Assembly (NCBI GenBank): GCA_002365175.1 | Contig: DEZK01000016.1 | Span: forward strand, 26,063-90,062 | Source: Raskinella chloraquaticus (SeqCode) | Lineage (GTDB): Bacteria > Pseudomonadota > Alphaproteobacteria > Rhizobiales > UBA4765 | Length of the DNA stretch: 64,000 bases | Direction of reading: 5' to 3' | Shown here: one piece after another, positions 57,517-64,000 of the stretch | Layout: every line of letters starts with the position of its first letter | How positions within the stretch are numbered: position 1 is the stretch's first letter | Notes under the pieces: generated by a model | The model's input: only the letters and a program-made list of their open reading frames with translations | The model's database searches: none | What the model was told of the DNA's origin: nothing | Position numbers and translations under genes: made by a program

Positions 57517-58317
57517 TCAGAGAAAATTGTTCGGCCAGATGATGCTGCGCCACATGTGCGAGGACGGCGTATTGTCGAACCCTAGCCCCTCTTCGGGTTG
57601 CCGGAAGTTTCGCCCGATCAGGTCTTTGAAATCATCGATTTCGACTTTCACGCTCGGGTCAAACGAATAGAGGTCATTGCAGGTGACGAGCCGCGCGGAC
57701 ATGTACCATTTATGATTGTGCGCCATTTCATAGTCGCGCTGGATGTAAGCAGGCGGCCGGTATTCCTCCCCGAACGTACGGGTGTAAAGCTCGGGATATT
57801 CATAGTTCATCTGCGGGTCCGGATAAAAGCGCAGCGCCTGATGATAGCGCACGGCCCAGGAGACTTCCTCGTCTACATAGGGTTCGATGAGTTGGGCGCC
57901 GTAGTAGCCGTGATCGGAACGGATATGAGCCGTCACGGCGACGTCGTGCAGCAGGCAGGCCAGCACGATCTTTTCCGGCAGGCCGTTCTTCTGCGCAAGA
58001 CGGGCGCTCTGTAGCAGGTGCTGACCACCGCGCGCCAGCAGCAGGATGCGTTTTTCGAAGAAGTCGATTAGGGTCGGTTTCTCAGGCATGGGTGGCAGAC
58101 GCGGATCATCGTGCATAAGATAGCGGCCCGGGATCGGGGTGCCGCCGCCTGCACCCAGAATGCCAGCCTTCCCAAAGAATGGCATCGCTACCTTGCGGTC
58201 GAGAAGGCTCATCAACGCCTGTTCCAGCAATTCGTCCTTCTGCTCGGAATCCATGTCGGACGTGACCTGACGAGCTACGATGGCACGAGCCTCGGTCACC
58301 AATTCATCATGCGTCAT
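57517..58317 (-). CDS. HD-domain protein (putative phosphohydrolase)
   Basis: A 266-residue protein. The HD pair lies in KIVLACLLHDVAVTAHIRSD, with upstream HLLQSARLAQKNGL and downstream HGYYGAQLIEPYV and RYHQALRFYPDP supplying further histidines for a metal site. HD proteins hydrolyse phosphate esters or nucleotides, but residues here do not point to a known subgroup. It begins with a charged helical region (MTHDELVTEARAIVARQV). Part of the island's minus-strand set. Confidence 0.8.
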   Translation of the reverse strand: MTHDELVTEARAIVARQVTSDMDSEQKDELLEQALMSLLDRKVAMPFFGKAGILGAGGGTPIPGRYLMHDDPRLPPMPEKPTLIDFFEKRILLLARGGQHLLQSARLAQKNGLPEKIVLACLLHDVAVTAHIRSDHGYYGAQLIEPYVDEEVSWAVRYHQALRFYPDPQMNYEYPELYTRTFGEEYRPPAYIQRDYEMAHNHKWYMSARLVTCNDLYSFDPSVKVEIDDFKDLIGRNFRQPEEGLGFDNTPSSHMWRSIIWPNNFL

Positions 58318-58406
58318 GGGGCGTCTCCTCCCTTGCTCAGGGGGCTTATCTGCCCCGTTCCTCTCAATCAGTATTTGAAGAAAAGCAATTGCTCAAGACT
58401 GATCTC

Positions 58407-59792
58407 TTATTCATCGGATCCATCGTCAACGGGCGTCATATCCACTGCCCCTGCGGGAATAATCTCATCAGTCTTGATTGGCTGCTTGTTTAGCTTGGGC
58501 GCTTTCTTCGCAGCGGGCTTTGCCTCTGGATTGGCGGCAGCGTCTGGGCCCGCAGCAGCTGCTGCCTTTGCCTTCTTTGGCTTGCTGCGCTTGGCCGTCT
58601 CGTGCTCGATGCCCATGAGCACATTGGTCTGTCCATAATGGCGCTCGATCATGGCAACTGAAGTGCCCATGTTCTTTTTGAGCCAATAGACATTGGTGCC
58701 GTTCTGGAGGCGCAGCGTCGCGTAGGTGTGGCGCAGGCTATAAATTGTGCGGTTGTCGCCGTGCGTGTCTTTTTCCACGCCAGCCGCCTTGATCAGTGAC
58801 TTGAAGCCGACCCAATCCTCAACAGGCAATCCGTCCTCGTGGCAGAAGACAAGATCGTCTGGTTTGGTGTGATGCCCGCGTTTGCGCAAGCGATTGAAGT
58901 ATCGCTCGCAGCCGGGCTGGCAGACCACCATGCGCGAACCTGTCTTGCCGCTGACATTGAGCGTGACCCACTCTCCATGCTCATTCTTATATGTATTGAC
59001 GTCACGCCACTTGAGCGGGCGGGCCTCGCCTTTTCTCATGCCCGAGTTGGTCATGATCAGGACGTAGTCACGCAGAAGTTCTCGATCAGCTTTGACCCGG
59101 GGATTATCCGTCTGCTTGACCCACTGGCGCATGAACAGCCAGAGCTTGCGGTATTCATCGGCGGTGAATGCGGGGCGCTTATTGACCTTGTTCTTCTCAT
59201 GCTTGAGCAAGGCTATGACGTGGGGAGGAACTACCCCAAGATCCTGTCCGTGCAAGAAAACGCCGCGTAGCACGGTCCATTCCTGCTTCAATGTAGCGGG
59301 TGCGGGAGGCTTCTTCTTGGCGGCGATACCCTTGCCAACTTCATCTTTGCCAGGACCTGTGACCCAGTACGCTTGTCGCCAAGCCCTATAGTCCATGAGA
59401 TCCTTCTTCTGCAGCAGGGTGATGTCGCGCTTGCCGAAGTAAGGCACGAGGTAACGCTGCAGCGTGCCTTTGATGATGGAATATCTGCCTGCGCTGTTCC
59501 TGCCCTCATTCATGCGGGTCTCGGCGTCCCGCAAATACCCAGCGGCTACTTCCGCAAAAGTCTTTTTCCCCAATGGTAGACTTTGCGCCACTCGCTGATG
59601 CAATTCGCCCAGTATCTGCAGCGAACGCTCTTTGGCTTTATCCAGATCCGTCTCGCCCGTTGATCGGCGGACATAGCCCTTGTGGCCTTTGACGCTCATG
59701 CGGCATTGCCAGACGCCGTCTTTGACATCGTCCCGCTGATAAAGCGTGATCCGACCGTTTGCTATTTGGACCTGGTTTGCTGCATGGGCCAT
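58407..59792 (-). CDS. Tyrosine recombinase (integrase) of the rpsD-linked island
   Basis: A 461-residue site-specific recombinase. A SAM-like core-binding domain spans about residues 70-215, then the catalytic part holds the first arginine in TNSGMRKGEARPL (near 255), SLRHTYATLRLQ with His and Arg, and the nucleophile Tyr near 386 in AMIERHYGQT. The C-terminal 60 residues are Ala/Lys/Pro-rich and unusual. It reads away from rpsD, beginning 200 bp from the rpsD stop with two TGTGTA double repeats in between. This is the standard place for an integrase next to its attachment site. Confidence 0.93.
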   Translation of the reverse strand: MAHAANQVQIANGRITLYQRDDVKDGVWQCRMSVKGHKGYVRRSTGETDLDKAKERSLQILGELHQRVAQSLPLGKKTFAEVAAGYLRDAETRMNEGRNSAGRYSIIKGTLQRYLVPYFGKRDITLLQKKDLMDYRAWRQAYWVTGPGKDEVGKGIAAKKKPPAPATLKQEWTVLRGVFLHGQDLGVVPPHVIALLKHEKNKVNKRPAFTADEYRKLWLFMRQWVKQTDNPRVKADRELLRDYVLIMTNSGMRKGEARPLKWRDVNTYKNEHGEWVTLNVSGKTGSRMVVCQPGCERYFNRLRKRGHHTKPDDLVFCHEDGLPVEDWVGFKSLIKAAGVEKDTHGDNRTIYSLRHTYATLRLQNGTNVYWLKKNMGTSVAMIERHYGQTNVLMGIEHETAKRSKPKKAKAAAAAGPDAAANPEAKPAAKKAPKLNKQPIKTDEIIPAGAVDMTPVDDGSDE

Positions 59793-59811
59793 TCGTGGCT
59801 CGCATCAGGTT

Positions 59812-59831
59812 CGTGTGTAGCGTCTGTGTAA
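59812..59831 (+). repeat. TGTGTA double repeat, right island end, copy 1
   Basis: CGTGTGTAGCGTCTGTGTAA, 20 bp before the integrase start codon. It matches 18 of 20 bases of the repeat at 47138 at the other island end. Confidence 0.65.
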
Positions 59832-59889
59832 AATAGACGTCATATTGGGGCTCAGAACAAGCGTTAGACATTTAGTTCATGCTTTGTTC

Positions 59890-59909
59890 TGTGTAGCACA
59901 TGTGTAAAA
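59890..59909 (+). repeat. TGTGTA double repeat, right island end, copy 2
   Basis: TGTGTAGCACATGTGTAAAA keeps the TGTGTAG-N4-TGTGTAAAA layout of the copy 76 bp to its left. The two could be arm-type sites for the recombinase or binding sites of an excision factor. Confidence 0.6.
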
Positions 59910-59945
59910 ATTAGGGCTACCACATTTTGTATGTGATAGCCCTAA
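59906..59945 (-). terminator. Rho-independent terminator of rpsD
   Basis: On the minus strand, TTAGGGCTATCACAT and ATGTGGTAGCCCTAA form a 15-bp stem with one mismatch around a 5-base loop, followed by TTTTT. It lies 48-87 bp after the rpsD stop, inside the proposed island, so rpsD now uses an element-supplied terminator. Confidence 0.88.
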
Positions 59946-59992
59946 ATTCTTGTAAAACATACAAGATATTGTGTTTTGGACGCTAATTAGCT

Positions 59993-60610
59993 CTAGCGCG
60001 AGTAGAACTCGACCACCAGATTGGGTTCCATCTGCACCGGATAGGGCACATCGCCGATTACCGGAATGCGGCTGAACTTCGCCGTCATCTTGGTGTGATC
60101 AACGTCCAGATAGTCGGGCGTGTCGCGTTCCCCCGATGCCGCCGCTTCCATCACGGTTGCCAGCTGGCGCGAAGCCTCCTTGACCTCGATCACATCCCCC
60201 ACCTTGACGAGATAGGAGGCGATGTTGACGCGCTTGCCATTGATCTTGATATGGCCGTGATTGACGAATTGGCGGGCGGCAAACACGGTTGCCACGAATT
60301 TCGCGCGATAGACCAGCGCATCGAGGCGCCGCTCGAGCAGGCCGATCAGATTGGCCGACGTGTCGCCACGCATGCGGATGGCCTCAGCGTAATAGCGGCG
60401 GAACTGGCGCTCCGAGATATTGCCGTAATAGCCCTTGAGCTTCTGCTTCGCCTTGAGCTGGGTGCCGAAATCGGACGTCTTGCCCTTGCGGCGCTGTCCG
60501 TGCTGGCCAGGTCCGTACTCGCGCCGGTTGACCGGGCTCTTGGGGCGGCCCCACAGATTTTGTCCCAGACGACGATCAATCTTGTATTTCGCCTCATGGC
60601 GCTTCGACAT
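59993..60610 (-). CDS. rpsD: 30S ribosomal protein S4
   Basis: A 205-residue primary rRNA-binding protein that also nucleates 30S assembly. Start [20 protein letters not shown], the S4 RNA-binding domain ([40 protein letters not shown]) and end [12 protein letters not shown]. The last codons are the proposed integration target: a diverged copy lies beside grxD at 47071. In related genomes grxD and rpsD are expected to be close neighbours, convergent. Confidence 0.98.
   Translation of the reverse strand: MSKRHEAKYKIDRRLGQNLWGRPKSPVNRREYGPGQHGQRRKGKTSDFGTQLKAKQKLKGYYGNISERQFRRYYAEAIRMRGDTSANLIGLLERRLDALVYRAKFVATVFAARQFVNHGHIKINGKRVNIASYLVKVGDVIEVKEASRQLATVMEAAASGERDTPDYLDVDHTKMTAKFSRIPVIGDVPYPVQMEPNLVVEFYSR
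59995..60013 (-). other. attR candidate: 3' end of the complete rpsD
   Basis: AGCGCGAGTAGAACTCGAC covers the VEFYSR codons of rpsD and matches 16 of 19 bases at 47071-47089. If integration occurred here, the bases from the crossover to the stop came from the element. Confidence 0.7.
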
Positions 60611-61009
60611 GGCTCAGTCTCCAGAATATGGAGCGCCAGCACCCCTCTTCCGGGCGCCGTGCTCGCGGTCTCATGATGAGATCGCGCCCTCCTCTATCCC
60701 GATTGACCGGGAGCGACAGGCGGCAAGCCGCCACGGGTGCGTTTCCTGCCACAATGGCAGGAGGTGCGGGACATAGAGGGGGTGGCGTGAAATGTCAATC
60801 AAAGGACGCGCGCGGCGCCCTGTATCACTGAGTATCAGCATAAGCCCGACACCGGCCAATTTTTGGCACCGGCCATCGACCGGACCAAGCCGCTCTTCTT
60901 CCCGAAACCATCACAAGACCAACGACATGCAGCGACTTTTCGCAGACCGTCTTCCCGCGGCTTCCACTCGTGTTAGGATTTAATTCCTTTATTGCGATGA
61001 GTGGACCCG
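60611..61009. other. rpsD leader and gap before the toxin gene
   Basis: TCCTGCCA-CAA-TGGCAGGA (60744-60762) is a perfect 8-bp hairpin about 135 bp upstream of the rpsD start and could belong to its leader, where S4 autoregulation is known in other bacteria. The remainder shows no gene; no clear ribosome site precedes the toxin gene. Confidence 0.45.
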
Positions 61010-61990
61010 ATGATGGAATTGCCGCCCTATCTGCGAACAACCCTCCTGCGCCAGCGCTGGCTGGCGGCGGCCGAGCGCTTCGAACTGGCACTGGCCGCCC
61101 GCGAACCGGACTATCCGGCGCAGAAGAAGCAGGCGCTGGAATGGCGCCTTGCTGAGCGTGAGGCGGCACTGCACCACGCTTACGACGAACTGCACCAGCT
61201 CAATTTGCGCTTTGATCCCAACCAGCCGCGCATTCCCGCCGGCGAACCCGGCGCCGGGCAATGGACGAGCGGGGGTGGTGGGGGTGTCGCTGCCGATGCA
61301 GGCGATCCGCTCTTCGACGGTTCCGACACGCCTGACAGCGCAACCGACGCTCCTCCTTCCGATAGCCCGTCCGGCACCATCATCGGCACCGCGCCCGACG
61401 GCACACCGATCGTGGCGGCGGGTGACAGAGGAGAGCAAGTAATCAGCCCGCATAAGCCCAATTATCACGATTATACGTCAGGGCCAAACATGGTGTGTTC
61501 AGCCGAGAATCGCTGTTCTCGCGAGCAGATGGCCGACTATCTGTCGCGCTTTGCCGTGCCAGGTCAGGACCCTGCAAGGCCGGTTCGCGATAAAGATGTT
61601 TCTACAGTGTATGATCCCTATGTTGGAGTGTCTGTAGGCAAAGTAGACACGCGCATTTCTGCAGACGGGTTGACAATAACGAATGTTACAAGGGACGGTC
61701 ACATCTTTTACTATGGTCAGGTTGAGCGTAGTTTAATCGAGAACCCCGACGGTTCAATGTCAGTGATGACACGCGGTACGGGCAATAATACCTCTTTTGC
61801 GCTGTCGATCCTCAACCAACGCACCGGGCCGGGTATATTCGACCAACTTGACGCCAGAATGCGCCAATACATCGGTGAGAGACATGGGTCGCGCAAGACT
61901 ATGGAGTATTCTGATCTTCGGCATTCTCTCCGTCTCAGCTGCCATGGCCTGGCTTCTGCTCACGCCACGGGAGCAGCCCATGCCCTTTGA
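61010..61990 (+). CDS. Polymorphic toxin-like protein with conserved pre-toxin region
   Basis: A 326-residue protein in modules. Residues 1-65 are helical (YLRTTLLRQRWLAAAERFEL). Residues 65-85 carry RFDPNQPRIPAGEPGAGQWT, a segment found before variable C-terminal toxin domains in Hyphomicrobiales. A Gly- and Asp/Ser-rich linker runs to PIVAAG near 138. The unique C-terminus includes SAENRCSREQMADYLSRF and ITNVTRDGHIFYYGQVER and is the presumed effector; I cannot assign an activity. The last 107 bp overlap the next gene. No secretion signal is seen. A GTG at 61001 is an alternative start. Confidence 0.75.
   Translation: MMELPPYLRTTLLRQRWLAAAERFELALAAREPDYPAQKKQALEWRLAEREAALHHAYDELHQLNLRFDPNQPRIPAGEPGAGQWTSGGGGGVAADAGDPLFDGSDTPDSATDAPPSDSPSGTIIGTAPDGTPIVAAGDRGEQVISPHKPNYHDYTSGPNMVCSAENRCSREQMADYLSRFAVPGQDPARPVRDKDVSTVYDPYVGVSVGKVDTRISADGLTITNVTRDGHIFYYGQVERSLIENPDGSMSVMTRGTGNNTSFALSILNQRTGPGIFDQLDARMRQYIGERHGSRKTMEYSDLRHSLRLSCHGLASAHATGAAHAL
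61199..61422 (+). repeat. 224-bp pre-toxin repeat, copy 1
   Basis: Direct repeat with 62776-62999; by eye about six differences in 224 bases. It spans the codons from LNLRFDP to PIVAAG of the toxin gene, that is the segment just before the variable toxin tip. Confidence 0.93.
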
Positions 61991-62711
61991 ATTATCAGCT
62001 GAAGAGATGCGCATGCCCTTGCGCGCCATTTCCATCACCGTTCCCAACACCTCCCGCGCCGCGATGCTGGCACAATTGCAGGTCTTTGGCCGTGATACAC
62101 GCTTTGCCATTTATGCCGGCCCTGTCGATCAGGGCACTAACCTAATCAAAATTGCTGCCTATCGATCGGATATCACCTTCATAGGCACTTTGTCAGCTGA
62201 TGGGTCAAAATTGGAATTGATAGTTATTCGCACGTTTGACCGTATTCCACAGGTCGCAATCGACCAAGGGGTCGAAGGATTGCGAAGCGCGATTGCGCCG
62301 CTATCGGGCGTGCGTTTTGAGCAAAAAGTGTTCGTGCGTGGCGATGACATGCGGCTTGATCCGCGAATTCCGATATCGGCGGTGCGCGGAGGCCGTATCG
62401 ACCTGAGCGATGGGCTTCATGAAGCGTTGAAACGACGCTTTCTTCGTTTTACTGAACAAAACGGCATGGCGGTGACGTGGGGGCAATTATCAGCCGATCC
62501 ACGCGAATTCGCCATCAACGCTTATAGCGAGAAGGTGACTGTCTCTGGCGCCACCTTTTCGGGTGGTCGTGAGTTCAGCATTGCATTACATCGCACCGGC
62601 GATCGGTCGGCCACGGAGGAATCGCTTTCTGAGCTGTTCGCTCGTTTGCGCCAGGCCCTCGAAGAGGTCGATGGCGTGATATTAATCGACGAAAGCAATT
62701 CACATCGTTGA
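61884..62711 (+). CDS. Membrane-anchored candidate immunity protein
   Basis: A 275-residue protein starting at an ATG inside the toxin gene (107-bp overlap), preceded by GAGAGA. An N-terminal anchor (LWSILIFGILSVSAAMAWLL) is followed by a soluble domain without recognised motifs: EEMRMPLRAISITVPNTSRA, VEGLRSAIAPLSGVRFEQKV. Position after the toxin and overlap are typical of immunity genes; the anchor would place it in the inner membrane with the bulk in the periplasm. An unrelated secreted-protein role is the alternative. Confidence 0.65.
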   Translation: MGRARLWSILIFGILSVSAAMAWLLLTPREQPMPFELSAEEMRMPLRAISITVPNTSRAAMLAQLQVFGRDTRFAIYAGPVDQGTNLIKIAAYRSDITFIGTLSADGSKLELIVIRTFDRIPQVAIDQGVEGLRSAIAPLSGVRFEQKVFVRGDDMRLDPRIPISAVRGGRIDLSDGLHEALKRRFLRFTEQNGMAVTWGQLSADPREFAINAYSEKVTVSGATFSGGREFSIALHRTGDRSATEESLSELFARLRQALEEVDGVILIDESNSHR

Positions 62712-62775
62712 TTTTCGCGATCTCCCGTAGACGCGTCAGGCGGCGCTGACCAGCGCCTATATCGCGCTCGACCGG

Positions 62776-62999
62776 CTCAATTTGCGCTTTGATCCCAGCC
62801 AGCCGCGCATTCCCGCCGGCGAACCCGGCGCCGGGCAGTGGACGAGCGGGGGTGGTGGGGGTGTCGCTGCCGATGCAGGCGATCCGCTCTTCGACGGTTC
62901 CGACACGCCTGACAGTGCAACCGACGCTCCTCCTTCCGATAGCCCGTCCGGCACCATCATCGGCTCCGCTCCCGACGGCAAACCGATCGTGGCGGCGGG
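62776..62999 (+). repeat. 224-bp pre-toxin repeat, copy 2
   Basis: Near-identical to 61199-61422. It opens the second cassette. Similarity at protein level reaches a little further upstream (AALTSAYIALDRL against AALHHAYDELHQL), then ends at a TAG at 62727. Confidence 0.93.
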
Positions 63000-63477
63000 C
63001 CAGGACGACAATGTCCCTCGTCGGCTGAGCACGTTTCCGGTGCAGCTGGAAGATGAAGAAGGTGACAAGGGTGCTCACACCATTCGCGATCACGTTGACA
63101 AGAGCGAAGAATATTTGATGCGGACGGTACGGGATTCGGTAACGTATAGAGTGCCTAGGGGAGTGTTTTATAAGGAAAGAGCGGGAAGCTTCACTTCGCT
63201 GCAATCAGCAAACCGCTTGGTCAATTCAACCCTCAGTGAGCCCAATAATGCTGGCATGGTTGCAGCCGTAGCCGAAGGCCGGATTCTCAAAAACACAACG
63301 GTCGAAAGTCAAACATCCTTTTCAAAGCCGACCGGCTATGAAGCCTTCCGCTCCTCTCCCAACCAGCAGCCGATTATCCGTTCAACCGATGCCGTTAGGG
63401 TGATCATCGTGCATGATGCAACCCTGACACGCGGCTATCGCGTTCATACGGCTTTTCCGATCACAAAGAAATTCTGA
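62782..63477 (+). CDS. Displaced toxin cassette with RNase A-like C-terminal domain
   Basis: The frame runs from the repeated pre-toxin segment into a different tail: HTIRDHVDKSEEYLMRTVRD, GSFTSLQSANRLVNSTLSEP, and DAVRVIIVHDATLTRGYRVH then TAFP. This is the pattern of the bacterial RNase A-like toxin domain known from CdiA C-termini. There is no proper start: the in-frame sequence begins after a TAG at 62727-62729 and only a TTG at 62782 is available, and it lies immediately after the first immunity gene. It therefore looks like a silent cassette that could replace the first toxin's tip by recombination in the 224-bp repeat. Expression as a short protein is not excluded. Confidence 0.75.
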   Translation: MRFDPSQPRIPAGEPGAGQWTSGGGGGVAADAGDPLFDGSDTPDSATDAPPSDSPSGTIIGSAPDGKPIVAAGQDDNVPRRLSTFPVQLEDEEGDKGAHTIRDHVDKSEEYLMRTVRDSVTYRVPRGVFYKERAGSFTSLQSANRLVNSTLSEPNNAGMVAAVAEGRILKNTTVESQTSFSKPTGYEAFRSSPNQQPIIRSTDAVRVIIVHDATLTRGYRVHTAFPITKKF

Positions 63478-63495
63478 CAGAAAGGGCATACGACT

Positions 63496-63801
63496 ATGAA
63501 GATACCAGCAATACATAGGCGTATTATGACAATGTTTGATCCAGAATGTCTCGGCAGCTCAAGTTTTGCAACGTTTGAGGACGACTTTAAAAACAATTTC
63601 GCCAACGGAAATCTGACTGATGCCGAGATTGATGAATTTGTTGCCTTCATCGATCAAGTCACCGATGAGCGTAATTCGGAGGCCTATTGTCAGGAGGTGT
63701 GGGAAGCAGGCGGAAGCCGTTACCGGGCAATGCCGGGCGAGTTCCGCAACGCGCTGAAATATGTCCGCGATGTGATCGCCAGCATCAAGCAAGAGGCCTA
63801 G
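63496..63801 (+). CDS. Candidate immunity protein for the RNase A-like toxin tail
   Basis: A 101-residue acidic, helical protein: CLGSSSFATFEDDFKNNFAN, LTDAEIDEFVAFIDQVTDER and FRNALKYVRDVIASIKQE. GAAAGGG lies about 9 nt before the ATG at 63496, 18 bp after the toxin cassette. Size and position fit a cognate immunity protein of contact-dependent-inhibition type; sequence family not identified. Its stop codon TAG lies in the target site of the MITE-like repeat that follows. Confidence 0.72.
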   Translation: MKIPAIHRRIMTMFDPECLGSSSFATFEDDFKNNFANGNLTDAEIDEFVAFIDQVTDERNSEAYCQEVWEAGGSRYRAMPGEFRNALKYVRDVIASIKQEA

Positions 63802-64000
63802 GGTCAGGACCCATCAATTTAGGCAAAACGGCATGGCACGAATGGATAAAATGGCAGGAGAAGCCCGAAAAGCATACCCTTTGGTATGGTTGAGGGCGTC
63901 GACGAACCAGTTTGCCATTCGTGCCTTGTCCTTCGGATGGGGTGAAATGACGCGATCTTTATGTCGCAAGCCTTTGAAAGTCAGACGACTTCCTGCAGGC
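63801..64000 (+). repeat. MITE-like element, copy 2 (continues past window)
   Basis: Begins GGGTCAGGACCCATCAATTT directly after CTA and matches the complement of 36309 to about 36110 nearly base for base. It lies in inverted orientation to copy 1, 27.5 kb away. The far end is outside the window. The shared MARMDKMAGEARKAY frame is open here too. Confidence 0.82.

Overview
The window reads as an alphaproteobacterial chromosome, most likely from the Hyphomicrobiales (Rhizobiales). GC content is high. The order purB - F1-ATPase zeta subunit - purC - purS - purQ - purL - bolA - grxD followed by rpsD, a PleC-like histidine kinase, a rhizobial-type TraG and a SigF/NrsF-type ECF system all fit that order. 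The genus cannot be fixed from the sequence alone.

Layout. 1-12 kb is an accessory patchwork: a partial SsuC/TauC-type permease divergent from a LacI regulator, a conjugation remnant (traG with an in-frame stop, plus a CopG-like gene), a methyltransferase, an IS3-family element, a phosphodiesterase followed by a Ugp-like ABC transporter without its ATPase, and a HipA-like kinase whose 5' end abuts a transposase scrap. 12-29 kb holds two chemotaxis receptors (one membrane-bound, one globin-coupled), a higBA module with a broken toxin, an ECF sigma/anti-sigma/YHS stress unit with two identical-type promoters, a wrecked cydA, two nucleotide-sugar genes (wbpA/wbpB type), diaminopropionate ammonia-lyase, a small phosphatase, and an AhpD-like protein divergent from a LysR regulator. 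27-36 kb carries two SDR enzymes, a cation efflux protein, pepN and a large sensor kinase, ending at a MITE-like repeat. 36-47 kb is core metabolism: rpe, purB, purC, purS, purQ, purL, bolA, grxD.

47.07-60.0 kb looks like a genomic island inserted into the 3' end of rpsD. An orphan copy of the last rpsD codons lies beside grxD, the complete rpsD lies at the other end beside a tyrosine recombinase gene, and related TGTGTA-type double repeats sit just inside both ends. Its cargo is sulfate uptake and activation (Rrf2 regulator, sbp-cysT-cysW-cysA, cysH-cysD-cysN), a truncated sulfonate/nitrate-binding protein and an HD-domain protein.

61-64 kb is a polymorphic-toxin locus: a toxin gene with an overlapping candidate immunity gene, then a 224-bp duplicated pre-toxin segment leading into a second, promoterless RNase A-like toxin tail with its own candidate immunity gene. 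This arrangement would let recombination swap the toxin tip. A second, inverted copy of the 36-kb MITE-like repeat follows at the window end.

The strongest candidates for new biology are the rpsD-targeting island with its paired end repeats and the toxin-tip cassette locus.
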